64,000 bases of DNA from Icerya purchasi (Eukaryota; Arthropoda; Insecta; Hemiptera; Monophlebidae), in the NCBI GenBank assembly GCA_039619475.1, contig CM077116.1, positions 1,984,001-2,048,000 of the forward strand. The letters are read 5' to 3'. The translations under genes and the position numbers were made by a program. The notes beneath the pieces are model-generated. The model saw nothing but the letters and a program-made list of their open reading frames with translations. It did not search any database and was not told the DNA's origin. Of this stretch, positions 36,333 to 49,624 are shown in pieces (position 1 is the stretch's first letter; each line of letters starts with the position of its first letter).

Positions 36333-39300
36333 GTGAGTAATGTTACTACACTTGTAAAACTGTTTATATTTTTTTTGTATTTAAACTATCGGCGTACTTT
36401 TAGTAAGCAGGAAAAACGAACTAGAGAAAAACGATTAAAATCAGAGTTGTAAAAACATGGAAGCATTTTTCGGAATTATATAGTTAGCGTTATCCGTTTG
36501 CTGCAATAAGGCTGATTGAATGGTGTCTTTTAGACTGTTAGCGGAACAGCTTCAATAGGAACGAAAAGAATATTGTGTACATTAGTGGATAAGAAATGAT
36601 GTTAGCATACCCCGGATTACTTTTTAGCCCTAATCGGGCATTTGAAATAAAACAACAAAATAAGTAAGTAAATAAATAAATAAATAAAGGCTAAGTATTT
36701 TTTGCAAAGGTTTTATCTGATTTGTTCCTGCTTTTTTTATTTTTATTTTTTTCTCGAATTCAAACTGTTGAAAACGAGCTAAAGTCTACTACAAAATAAA
36801 CGGGCGAAACTTTTTTAAGATAAAACACGAGACTATTAAAAAATCGGTAATATGACCGTGAAATGACACACGGAATAAATAAAAGTGTAAAAGTTTAAAA
36901 ATGTTAAAATTATATAACGCTGTGTGTACTTTAGTAATCCGGTTTTGCAACAGTTTTAAAGAATTTATGGACTCTACTGATACGTTATTTAACGAAACCA
37001 AAAATATTATTATTCCGGCCAGTTGGATCAGTAAAATTACGCTAACCTCGTCCTAATTTGAATAATGATGCGGGTTTTGATTAAATATTAAAAAGAAAAA
37101 TAATTTTTTTTAAATGGTATTTCTCGAATTTGTGTAATTAATTTATCGTCTAGAGTGTATATTTTAAAACAGCAACTTAAATTTGATTAAATCTCGAATA
37201 ATCATTACCGATTTCGAAAAAAAAAAAAAAAAAAAAGGGAAAAAAAAACTCTTTGCATTCGTTGCGTATGGTTTTTTTTCTTTTCTTTTTTTTTTCGTAT
37301 ACATTATGTGGACTGATTTTAAGCATTCTCTCTGTTCATACGAAAGCGTACCTCAGTGAACGCTGGTACCCCATACGAGTACGTCGGAAAGTGTGGTTAA
37401 ATTACTTTTTTTTGTTTCATTTATTAATATAGTAAACATGACTGACGTTTAAAATATTACCTCAATATTAAGCGTGCAAACGTTATCTTAGAAAATTTTT
37501 AAGTATTAATTATCATGATTAAATATAGATTGGAATAAGAGAAAAACGTCAAAGCGTCAAAACTTGTCACTTTTAAAAAAGTTGAATTTAGCAAGTCAAA
37601 AAATTTAAGTATTACGCTAAAACTGAGAAATACAATTTTTTTTCTTTTTAATAAAAAAAAAATTAATCAACTTCAATATTCACTATAAAAATTTAATAAA
37701 AGCGCGATGGAGAGTAAAAAATTCGATATAATAAATATTCAATAAAAATGCATTAAAAAGTAAAAACTAATCACTCCCGATAAGAGATTAATCTTATTTG
37801 AAGATATTATGATAATTCTTAAGATACCTTAGTAGAGTCTCGAGATAACGCAAATTGTCGTAATACTTAAAAAGCGCATTAAATATTCATTGCGTTATTT
37901 TATTGATTAAATTATTTCTAAATATCGTAATTTTAATTTAGACTCTAAGAATTATTAAACAGCACCACCTTAAGAGCTACACATATATTGTAATGTTCTA
38001 GAGTGAGTTCTTCGTTGTTTTTTCTTATTTTTTAAGCGGATGTTGCGGCGACGCATTTAATTTTCCATTTTTAAGATTTCAGCCTATATTTTAAGTGAAA
38101 AAAAAAAAAACTTAATTTCATATTTGGCGACGGTTTTTGTATCATTTTCCGTACTTTCTCTTCACGTTTTTCGTTGACGGAGTCATCTTAAAGCTCGTGG
38201 CAAAGTTTAAAATGTGCTTTCTCTCGAGAAGATTTACAAAGATATAGAAATGAAAACAACTTTCTTAGCCTACGTAGCTTTATTAAAATCTGTTAACTAT
38301 AGTCTCAACTAGCGCATATTTGTACTAACATGGCGCGCACTTTAGCCTGTGCAGGCAGAAGTACCGAAATAAAGGCTAAAAAATTGCGTGTATTACGGTA
38401 TAAAAATTCTTCCACTATTCTCACATAAGCTGTGCGACTCTGGTTAATTCAGCCGAATTGGAAAAGTGATCATCCCCGCTTATTTTGTTTAATTGTGCGA
38501 CTTGCTCTTTGCTAACATTTTAAACATCCCCTAGTGAACGATTTTTTCCTCGCCGCGTGTATTTCTATTTTCGAAATTATCCCGCTGGTATATTGTAAGA
38601 CCTGTGTACAAACTTTTTCACGTCTTCCGGAGCGATTGCAGTCAGCTTACCTGCAATGACACCTAAAGACACTTTGTTTGTTTGTTTATATTCTAAAAAT
38701 ATTCGTGTTAAGGAAAAATCACGAATAATTAATTCGTAAATTTCGTTGGAATTTAAGAGAGACATTTCTAATTAGCTAAATTAATATGTAAATGCGTCAT
38801 GCCTAAACCGGATTCTAACAAAAATTTGCAATTTTGTCGTGTCTAAACCGGATATTCTTATAAAATTTAAATCTTTTTTTTTTTTTTTTTTTTTTTTAAC
38901 TCCTTCACTGATTCGTCGATAGTCATTATTATTATTTTTTTTTTAAATAACGAATTGTAAAGACTTTTCTTAGTTTGGTCTGTCGTTCAATCTTATCTAC
39001 GGATAAAATCTTCAGAAAATAATTATGCACGATTCGGTTTCGACCGGATGGCGCGATGCGAAATTTTATTGATTCAGACAACTAAATTGCCTAATTAAAC
39101 GACAAACTGACGTACTTTATGAACTCGTCGCACCGAAATCACCTCCGTTACACACGACTATTGGAGCAGATTAGGTTCTTCGCTGCGCAACATAGTTGTA
39201 TGTAGGAGAATAATCTTTTTTGGTCAGACTGATTTTTATTCGCACGCTTTTCAAAAAAATTTTTTTTGCAGACTCGCTATAATTTGAGCGGACATGGTGT

Positions 39301-42300
39301 ATCTGCGGGCCAAAAAAATTGGAAATATAAAAACAAAAAATCAACCGGAGCTGCAACTGCTAACGCGTCCTAATTTTCAGAGTCGCGATTAAAATGTTGC
39401 AATGTAAATTTCTTAACGTTGAACGTGAAAAAAAAAAAGAAATAATGAAGGCGGTTGCGTGTAAGAAGCACGCCTTGCGAATTGTCAGCCAACAAACTGA
39501 TAAAACTAGGAAAAAAAACAGTTTGTCTCATTAATTCAGACAGTTCATTGATTTTTTGCGATCCGGACGTAACTTTTTTTCCCGCCACAATATTTATTCG
39601 ACACGATTAAGTATATCGAAAATCGTAATTAAATTAGAGTCGTCGTTAAAGGTGAAAGCACGGAGCGCTGAATATTAAAAAGTGGCTGTATACATTTAAT
39701 CGAAAAAACAAAAAAAAAAAACAAAAAAAAAACATTAGTTGAAATCCCGCTTGAATATTTCGTTTAATATAACAAAAATGTGAGTTATTCGCACAATGAA
39801 ACTATTACGAGAGGTTTGTTCAGAGAGTAAGTTTAACGGTCTAATTAGGTCGGGAAAGAACGGTCAAAACACAAAAACGAAGTAATTATTGGAATCTACA
39901 GGCAAATTTTTATTCCATAATCGTTGCTTCTTTCGTGATCTTTTTTTGTTTTTATAACGAGTAAGAAGTTTTTTTAATTCCCAAGTCGAAATGATTTGCG
40001 TCCAGTTTTTTGGGGTACTTTGTCACGGCGTCTGAGATTATCTCCTCTGGGTTAAATTGAAGTGGTTTAGGGCGTCGCAGTAGTATGTCGCGTTGATTGC
40101 CTTTTTCGAGGTAACCGATTAAACGAAAAGATCGCGGGGTTAAGTACCAAAAAAAAACAAAAAAAAAAAAACAGACGCCAGAACTTTGCCGGAAGAGGAC
40201 GTCATTTTGAACTATTTAGGAGGTCGACCGGGTTTCCTTTTACTTATTCCTCATCGGTGATCGATTCACGTGTGATACACGCGAGTCTCGTCTCCAGTTG
40301 CAACTCGGTGCTGCAGTCTTCCTCCTCTTAGGCATTAAGAAAGGATTCTAATTATGAGTAAGTTCCGTTATTTCTTCAGATGCGGAACTGCGTCCCGGAT
40401 ACATGTGTATCCATGTCGGACTCGTACGGAGATCACCGGACAATTAAGGAACACACTCAACATACATTCAACACTGTCACTCTAGTTTGCACTGGTTGAA
40501 GATGCGGTGTACGTTATCGCTAGCGTTGTGGCGTCTAGACCGTTTTGGAAACTTCCATCATTCCATACTTGAACTGGAATAGGTATTATTCAAACACGCG
40601 ATATTGTCGCGAATATTCCGTGAAAATTTGAGTGCGAAAGGTCGGTTTAGGCTGGTGCGTGGTTTATTTGTCAAGTTTGGGTATTCAGTCTGATGGATGT
40701 TGGAAAATCAAAAACCAGAAACCAAAAAAAAGGAAAATTTAGTTGAAAATCACGAATTTGCAAGGTTCCGTTTAAAGCGTTTATTATAATTTTATATTTT
40801 TTCGGATCTGTAGTGAATATCGTGCTTCTCTCACGGGGGAAATAGCGTTGAGTTAGCGCGATGACCTTCGAGCGGTATTATAAATTACGAAGCCGGATGA
40901 CGTTCTAATATATCACAGCTTCTTCTTCGACGTAATCGGCTTAGGAAGTGATTACTTTGTAGCGAAGAGACCGTTTCGCCTTTAGACGAACATGTTCGGT
41001 CACAAGATGGCTACACGGTTGTTCGGTGATAATTTTCCAGCTTCTTAATCGAGGAATAAATAAAATTCCCTGTCATTGATATATCGCTGAAAGACGAACA
41101 CCTCTCCACGAATATTTCGAATGAGAATATTTCTGTCGTCCATTAAAAATTTCGCATTAGAAACAAAATTTATTGTCCCGGTTAAAATCTACAAATGTGG
41201 GAACAGAATAATTTTTCCCAATAAATATTGTTCTGGTTAGCGCGCGTCATCGAAGGCACTTAGCGGTGAATTAATTGTCGCTCGCGCGCGTAAAAATTTT
41301 CTCAATAAACGTAAATCGTCAGTGTCTTTTAACATTTCTCGAAGGTGGGGTATTGCGATCGTTGCGCAACAAACGAAATTGTAGACACTTTTTCCGGCGT
41401 GTCTTCAACACCTTTTAAATGAATCTCTCATTCATAACTTATCGACTGTGCCGTTAAATGGAAGTCAATAATTATCGCTAACGTTTAATGTGTACCAGTA
41501 ATTCGCGCATCGCATATAATTAGCGAAGAGCAGAAATGACAAAACACGACGTAATGTTTCAATATCATAGTGCGACATAGGTCGGGTTGTTTTTTTTTTT
41601 TTTTTGGCTCGTTCATTAAACTCAATGTAAGTAGAATTTTTTGAAGTGTCAATATGCGGAAATCTACCCGAACGAAACGATAGTTAGCGATGTAGGTCGG
41701 TATGCAGAAAGGAACTGCAAAATGCTTATCACCGGCTACTACGTGAACTTGCTACTCTGTTAATGTGCTGACATGACTGTCATTACTGTAGACAAGATTC
41801 TTTCTTTACTGACATTTCGAATTAAACCATCATCGGAATATAAAAGTGAACTAATGAAACGATAAACACAGTCTTAAGTAATAGCAATAAAATCAAAAAA
41901 AAAAATCGACAAAACAAATGAAAAGCCAAAATACAAAGCTTAGCTTCTCAGCGCTGGGATTTATTTGCTTGTTCTCGCGGCATGAACTATACTAGACAAA
42001 CTGGCCGGGCTGTACTCGGATTAAGGAGCATTTAGTCGATTTTAAATATATCGTTACTACGTATTTAAAAGACTCGTTCATTACTTCGTCAGTTTAGTTT
42101 TATTCCGGTGATGGTCTGAGCCATATGTGAAATATGAATAAGGTCCATTAACACGGTGTCCCCGGTAAATGATTTTAGTTCTTACATTAACTAGCAAGAA
42201 GTTTTAAATACTTAAAAGATTTGCTTTTATTGATTTAGTGATGAACACGGTTTTCGACGATCCACGGGTAGTTTTTCTGCGGTTCCGCATTTCAACAGTT

Positions 42301-44123
42301 TCGCTTTATAATCACGTGTAAAATGAAAATACAAAATGAAGGTGTTAAATCGAAGGAGATTTTAAATGGAAAATTTTAAATCGAATGTTTTAAATCGAAG
42401 GTATAAGACAGAGGGATAAAATAAAAGCACATACGATTTTTGGTGTTCTAAGGTGAGAGTGCGAGATTAGTGCATGACCGGAAAATATTCCGCGATTCTA
42501 TATTTAAACCATGAGACTTCGATCAAGTAAATTGAATTGATAAATTCCAACCAGCGTTTATTGTTTAATTTTGTCGCATTCAGAAAACTTTTTATCTTCA
42601 ACGGACGCTGTTGCTTCGGAAAAAACTCTTAAATTTCATTCTCTTTCGAGCACACTGGTACTAAAATTGTACTACACTTTTAACTACAGTGGATGCATCA
42701 CAATTTTTGGATCATCTATACATTTCCTCTTACAAAGCAATATATATTTATAAAATCAATACTGACCATGTTCCGTGCTTCACAGAATGGTGCTGAGAAA
42801 CAATAAATTGAAAATTTTTCACAAATTTCTTGTTTAGATCATTATTAAGATATACGATAAAGTTGTGAACTTAAAAAAAGAAAAACTTGTGCACGACCGG
42901 TCACAATATTTTACTGTCAACTTCAGTTCTTAAAAGAGTTATTAAATTCGTCTGTAATGAACCTCTTTGAATGCTCACATCTGTCCATGCACAAAATCCA
43001 TCCCGGAGCCGAATCAATCATCTTTCAGCACTTTTTTCTATTTTCCTTCGTTGTCCCCGGTAAATCAGATTATATTATTCATCCGATAGATGGATTCCCC
43101 CAGCCGGGTGCTGTCGAAAGAAACGGACCAGCTTCTGTTGCCGAGTACGACGTATACGGTAGTCGGCGCAGAGATCGTATGTTAAGAATGCGGAGCGGGG
43201 GAGTATCGTGATCGGAACTTGCGGAGTCGTCGGGAGGGTGCTGATTTGCATAGGCGAGATGGCCTTTAGTGAGAAAAACGCGCGGCCTATCTGTTAATAA
43301 ATCGGCTGCCGCTCGGCCGTGCATAATGACAGTCATCATCTGTTTGTCTGGCAATCACGATGTGGCGATCATCGGGCTCCGGACGGCTTCGATGAGCAAT
43401 CGAGATGCCGGAGCCGCGAGTCGTTCAGATACACGTGTTCGACTTTAATTAAAGCAGATTTTTTTCCAAACTGCCGTTCTCGCTGCTGCGAAGTCGAGGC
43501 ACAGGAACTGCGGCAGATAAGCCGAGATATGCGCGGGCATTTTAATTAAAATCGACGACCAGGTTCGCATTCATTCGCCACTCCGTTCTCTAAATTCGTG
43601 ATTCGATCGCGCTATCGGACCAGCATCGCCCAATATCATCACGAACCGACTCCGACAAGCCCAGCTGACGCATTATATCCGTTTTACCTATGAAGATCAC
43701 CGTTGCGATTCTCTCCTTCCGTCTTATCAGCCGCAAGACGTCTCATCTGCAAAAAACCGTTCAACAACGTCTCTGCGCGCCTTATCTGCAAAGCCGGAAA
43801 ATAATGACGACACCATTAGCGCGCCGCCGGTTTTTCTTCCGGAGGTCACGAATGTGTAAAAAATTTCCTGTACTTCGCTACGAGATGATGGCGAAAAATT
43901 TAGAGCGCGCCGAACTGTCCAGATCAAATTGCCGTGCGAAAATTAAAGCGTAGCATTCCGTGTTGCCGACTAGAGAAATGTGCGTACTCGGCTGATTAAA
44001 AGGCTGTAGACGATGACTTCGATTCAAAGCCGCGAGTCTTACATCAGCGAGAAATCGAAAGAACAAAATGCCTCCTTCTCTTCGCCTCATCACGATGCTG
44101 CATTTGCGCCTTTTTTCCTAGTC

Positions 44124-44134
44124 ATACTTACTCT
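44124..44134. repeat. Target-site duplication, left copy
   Basis: The 11-base word ATACTTACTCT immediately precedes the LINE and recurs exactly at 45264-45274 after its A run. The first A of the right copy could also belong to the tail. Confidence 0.85.
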
Positions 44135-45263
44135 GGCTCTGGAAGAAAAGAAGTATTGTTCTGTCATCTTCTTAGACATTGCACAAGCATTCGATAAGGT
44201 GTGGCATGAAGGCCTAAACTTTAAGTTGAGTCATTTGCTGCCAGGTAACCTGTGTCGACTGGTTAGGTCGTATCTAACAGATCGGAAGTTCAGAATTAGT
44301 CATGAGGATGCTAAATCAACATTTTACAATATACAGGCTGGAGTTCCCCAAGGGAGTGTCCTTGGACCTCTCTTGTACCTTCTGTATACACAAGATTTTC
44401 CTGTAAATGATGATAGTACCACCACTGCAACATTTGCTGATGATACCGCTTTAATGGCTGTCGACCAGAATCAGGGTGATGTTACAAACAAGCTTCAGCA
44501 AAGGGTTGATTCGGTGTATAAATGGACTAGAAGGTGGAAGATTATGCTGAATGAGCAGAAATCCATCCACATTCTCTTTACACTGCGTACTGCTAGTGAT
44601 CAATACCGCATATATCTTGGTAATCAGGCGATTCCACAAGCTGATTCTGCAAGGTATCTAGGTATGCACCCGGATAAACGTATGTCGTGGAAAGTTCATG
44701 TCAAAATGAAAGTGCAACAAATTAAAACTAAAGTACGACAATTGTACTGGTTAATCGGCAGACAATCCGTACTGGATACGTCCTGCAAACTATTATTGTA
44801 CAAACAAATCATTAAACCGATTTGGACGTACGGAATTGCCTTATGGGGCTGTACTGCGCGTTCCAATCGAGAAATGATCCAGCGGCGTCAAAATATAATC
44901 TTACGTGCAATTGTAGATGCAAATCGATATTCACGTAATGATGATATTCATACGGATCTCCAAATGGCTACCGTCAACGATGTCATTAAGGAGTTTGCTC
45001 AGATACACGAGAAGCGTTTGCATAATCACGTAAATGTGGAAGCAATACAGCTGCTAGATACCGGCTATGACACCAGACGTCTCAAACGCAGACATCCATT
45101 AGACTTAGTGATCTAAATATATTTTTATGGGGTGAAGTCACTGGACTTATACTCCAAATAAGATGTTAATTGTTAAACATTTATTATTATTGGTACTTAT
45201 TTAATTTAACGGTTAAGATTGTACCTTTATTATTAATATAAAAAAAAAAAAAAAAAAAAAAAA
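44135..45263 (+). mobile_element. 5'-truncated jockey-type LINE insertion
   Basis: A non-LTR retrotransposon fragment of about 1.13 kb. It begins inside the reverse transcriptase domain, runs to the stop codon at 45114-45116, has a 3' UTR of about 120 bases and ends in a run of about 24 A. The same 11 bases (ATACTTACTCT) lie directly before it (44124-44134) and directly after the A run (45264-45274), as expected for target-primed insertion. The endonuclease domain, ORF1 and the finger part of the reverse transcriptase are missing, so it cannot move by itself. It lies in the sense orientation inside a ds intron. The open frame and intact duplication suggest a fairly recent insertion. Confidence 0.92.
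44136..45116 (+). pseudogene. Reverse transcriptase C-terminal part of the LINE
   Basis: About 326 codons without a stop. Visible motifs in order: FLDIAQAFDKVWHEGL (reverse transcriptase motif A with a catalytic Asp), GVPQGSVLGPLLY (motif B), ATFADDTALMA (motif C, the catalytic FADD), KSIHILFT, and YLGMHPDKRMSWK, followed by the C-terminal LYWLIGR, LLYKQIIKPIWTYGIALWG and IQRRQNIILRAI blocks. These are typical of jockey-clade elements. The fingers region before motif A and the whole endonuclease are absent. The frame stays open upstream to an ATG at 44013, but those 41 codons are flanking host DNA outside the target duplication, so that start is chance and not the original start codon. Confidence 0.9.
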
Positions 45264-45274
45264 ATACTTACTCT
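45264..45274. repeat. Target-site duplication, right copy
   Basis: Exact copy of 44124-44134, directly after the poly(A) run of the truncated LINE. It marks the 3' edge of the insertion. Confidence 0.85.
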
Positions 45275-45735
45275 CTCGTTGGATAATAAAATGGCTGCCC
45301 CGAGTTCATTCCCCGTGGCGGTCTCTATGTAAATAACTGAACATTTACGGTCGTCCGAGGAGGGGCAAAGCCCAATTTTATTTCTCCCAAAAAAAAAATT
45401 TTTCAATGTTACTCACCTATGAAATCTGTTTCGGTTTCCAAGTAATACTCGGCCAGACTAAGAATCTAGTAAATAAGGCCATCGAAAATATATTGAGCGA
45501 TCGTGTTCATATATATTCATCGTTTAGAGATGTATGCAATTTATAAAGCATCACATGAAAGCGGATTTAGCATTAAATTATGATCGGGACCGATTCGTTC
45601 GATATAAATTATGATAAAGGTAGGCGCGGTGAAAATTAAAATGTGTGATAGTGCACAATAATTCAAGTGGACCCTTTTCCCCCGGGAACAACGGAATTGG
45701 AATGAATAACGTTACAAAATGGCAAGAGATGGATG

Positions 45736-45747
45736 CCCCCCCCCCCC
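45736..45747. repeat. C12 homopolymer
   Basis: Run of 12 C. A similar C11 run lies at 22308-22318. Confidence 0.95.
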
Positions 45748-47383
45748 ATCCGCCATCCCGGACGAGACGATTAAAATTATTACTGAAGCGAATTTAAAAC
45801 TATAATAATACCATTAGGGAAAAAATATCGCGCGCAAATCTTGGTTTTCAGATGACGTGACGTTTGCCATTAATATTTAGGATAGATTCACAGACGGTAA
45901 AAGATTTAGGCGAGTGTGGAAAATCAGTGGCTTAAGCATACGGTCTGTAGTTCCAAAATGTACGTTGTCGGGTGTATTACGAATTAAGGCAATCATTAAA
46001 TTACAATATCAAGATTCACTTTAGACCAAAGTTAAAAAATCATTCTCCTTAAGAATCATTTCGTTGCGAAAAACTACTAATTCGATGAATTCAATAAACC
46101 ATGTTTGTAGAGGGGAAAAAGCAAGCCATATATGTATGTATATTTGCGATCTAAATATCGATGAATCATAAACTTCGAAAGAAAAAAAAATATCAGAATT
46201 ATAATGTAGTTTGGTCGATTTTATTTTAATGAAATAATTTTGTACGTAAAATCTTCTTTTCATACATTACTAATCTAAAGTTAAACAAGCAAGTACAAAA
46301 ATCTATTCTAAACTTTTTCTGCTTTTTATTGAGTGGTTATAGTGGAATTATAATATTAAAAATATTCGTTGCAGGTGTTTTATCTGAAATTAGAGAAATT
46401 CGGTGCATCCTCATACGAAAGAGGAACGGTTTCAATATTACATACTTCAAAGAATAATTTAACGGTATACATTTATTTTGGGAAATAACCAAAAAAAAAG
46501 GGGCAAAACTTTTAAAAAATATCGTTAAATTCGCGATTAGTCGTTATCTAAATGGTTTTCCTTTTTGGAAAGGGGATTCGTGGATTATCATCCCGGCTTG
46601 TCGTTTTTAACTAATTTTTTTTTTTGTGCATTAATTGCCCGTTGCAAAATAAAATAATATCGAACCGCAATACCAAAGTAATACCGATACTAATTCAGAA
46701 AAAAAAAGCACAAGAACCGTTTAAATTCGCGTTCTAGATCGGATGAAAATCGATCAATTGTTGGCGCCAACTTTACTAATTCGTGTACATTTATACTCGT
46801 ATATATACATATATAGATAAAAAAAAATGTGCAGCACATTATCGTGACTGATACCTAAGGCCCGCGCGGTGTCCATCTTTAAGCGAGGAGGAATGTGAAA
46901 CGCGGATTTTGTTTTTCGGAAATTGATTGCCGTATAGAACGTTGCCGGCGGCGGCGAGCGAGGAAAGATAGGCGTGTTTCTTTTGTTGTTTCGCTTAACG
47001 AGCGAGTTTGAGGTTTTCTTTTAATGGAACAGCTGGCATAATATTTTGGAACATATGAATAATATTTGGTCGCCCTTCAACTCCGTTATTTTTAAATTTG
47101 CTTTAATCTGTTAGTTGTTGCAGAAAAATGGAGAATTTAATTGAATTTGGTCAGAGAGATTACGTATTTTTGTACGCGATAAAACATTCGATGAAATAAT
47201 AGGAAAAAAAAAAAAAAAAATCTCTCACTACACGCAGAAAACTAACTAAAACATCCGATAAAAGGCGAATTGTATTTATATCATACGCGTGATAAATGAA
47301 AACAATTAACGATTACAACAAAAAAAAAAAAATTAACTGTAGATTACGATTTTCCGGTCCAGCGAACAATGCGCTCCACAATT

Positions 47384-47440
47384 CTTCTTCTTCTTCTTCT
47401 CGTGCCAGCCGATTAATTGCCTTGCATGGATTGTGGACTA
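47384..47440 (+). repeat. Dispersed repeat head, copy at 47.4 kb
   Basis: A (TTC)n run followed by TCGTGCCAGCCGATTAATTG, then CCTTGCATGGATTGTGGACTA. The same order with small changes occurs at 49571-49624. The sequence after it (to about 47620, including CATGAAGTGTCCGAAAAAAT) looks like LINE-type repeat tail but is not shared with the second copy. Confidence 0.5.
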
Positions 47441-49570
47441 TCTGATGTAATAAGTTCCGGTCCCTTGCCTAAATCTTCTGCTTTCTTAATTCCGGTTCAT
47501 TTTTTAATATTATCTAGCCAAGTTTCCTCTATCATACCCATTATTATTATTGTCCGTAATAATTTATATTTTTCACCTCTCATGAAGTGTCCGAAAAAAT
47601 TTGTCTTTCGTTTTATTTCCATTAATACCCGGTGGTGGGGTCAGTTTCCTTTAGTTCTCTTTCACAATATTCTCGATTAAAAATAGGCCGAAAACTTTTA
47701 TCCCATTCATTATTTTTCTTACTCTTTCGCTAATTTCTTCTCGAACCGCTAAACCTCTCTTCGTTATTCTTTACAGTTTTCACGAGGCATTCTTCGTTTC
47801 GTCCAATCGACCTGCAACTGATTAATTTTATCTTTTAGAGGGATGGAAAAATTACATTTGTGCACGAAGGTTTTGTTTGTCTTTTTTTCTTTCTTTCTTA
47901 TTTCGTATTTTAGTAGCGCTTGACATTTTACATAAAACGGAACTGTTTTTGCGATCCTGTATGAGCAAAATTTTTTGTTAGACTTTCGTTGTGTTTGACC
48001 TGGTGTGAGTGATTGGTAGCTTTTACCCGGGGCGGTCAAAAATTTTAATTCTCGAAACGGTATTTGCATATTATTCAGATTATCGTAATGCAATTTAATC
48101 GGTCTCCAGCGGATGATTTTTAATTCCGGATGTAGTAAGCGCGTGCACATAGTTTTCTTTATGTACGCGTCGGTGTATTACAACTACATTAAATCTCGGT
48201 ACCGCGGGAACGGCTCGTGAAGCGGTGATCTACTTTTCATAATCGGCTGAATTCTCTCTGTCCGAGCGGAGCGGTAGCATTTGTTATACTGAACGTATGT
48301 ACATATGCGCCGCTCGGATATATGTAAAATGTGTGGTGTTGTGGATATGAAAAAAAGAAAAAGAAAAAAGAAAAGAATATCGAGCGAGGAGGAAATGGAG
48401 TAAATCGGAATAAAGGTAACAAACGAAAGTATAGGATTGCGATATTTCTCGGTAAACGGTGTTGGGCCGGGGTTCAGTCGAACTGTGCACTTCATCACGA
48501 GAACAGCGACGACGGGAAATAAAATAATCAACATTTATCGTAAGATATCGCAGCGTTAACGAAATGTTGCGAGATGTACGAGCGAAATGTGAAATAATAC
48601 TACGAGTATATTTATCGCATGTGGCGCGACAGAGAGCTATGCAGCACTGCGTGAGAGAGCGCTTTATGTGTACGCGCCGATTTACCCGGTACGCGCCGGA
48701 TATTTTACATAAAAATCCTACGAGCAGACCGTGGTCTTCGTGATTTCTACGTGCAAAGCACGATGAAGCGCTGGGTAGCTGAGTCGGGGGGTGGGGGACT
48801 TTGCTGTTGCATCTAAATATATTGATGACTTTTAATGTCTGTATCTTCTATGCAATCACGAATTTTACCTACATTGGTGCATCGGCCAGCACGGCCGTTT
48901 ATGCGTGTAGCATGCAACATAACACCCGTGTCTAATCAAACCCGCGGCCCTCTCCCTATTCGGTTTAATATCGATATCATCGTACTCTAGTACTAACACT
49001 ACTGCTAGCGGTTTTCTACGGCCTATCCGGACGTCGATGATAGTAATAACAATAATAATAATTTTAATAATAATAATAATCTTAATAATGATAATAAAAA
49101 TAATAATAATAGTACTTTTTTACTGCCCCAGAACATCGCGACGATTCCGAATTTCTGGAAAGAGTATCATCGTGACAGTTAAATATTTCCCTGCCGCGAA
49201 AATTCTCAGAGCCGCTGAGAAAATTATTCGCGACAACACCGGTCGGGATTGTAATGTTCGCTAATTGCGCGCAGCATGTGCTACCGGGAATAGAAACAAG
49301 AGAGAATAGGCGATTTTCTGACGGTGAATGATATTCTACCGTCATTTATCGGTTTTCTGTTGTCTATCATTCGTGTGTAGCCGCCAACCCTACTAAAACA
49401 TACTGCGAAGGTCCTTAATCCGATATAAGAGCTAGCAAGATCTTTTAAAAATAGTGATATCAACAAATTTCCTAGTTTCAATTTGATGTTTTCTTTTTAT
49501 TTTTCTTCTTCTTTCGATAAACGAGACAAAGGAAAATTTCACAAAATGCCGTTTCTGAGTTTTTCAATCT

Positions 49571-49624
49571 TCTTCTTCTTGTGCCACCCGATTTAATCAC
49601 CATGCAACGGATTGGACTAACAAC
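49571..49624 (+). repeat. Dispersed repeat head, copy at 49.6 kb
   Basis: CTTCTTCTTCTTGTGCCACC followed by CGATTTAATCACCATGCAAC and GGATTGGACTA, matching 47384-47440 over about 50 bases. The family is unknown. Confidence 0.5.

Noticed and set aside
42957..43954. Stack of short frames on both strands in a GC-richer patch
   Set aside because: No shared domain, no good splice pattern and frames on both strands, as expected from composition alone.
44013..44135. Upstream ATG in frame with the reverse transcriptase, suggesting a complete gene
   Set aside because: The target duplication at 44124-44134 shows that the element begins at 44135, so the upstream codons are host DNA joined by chance.
47764..48150. 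Minus-strand open frame of 128 residues
   Set aside because: No recognisable motif, no splice context and basic low-complexity composition; probably chance.
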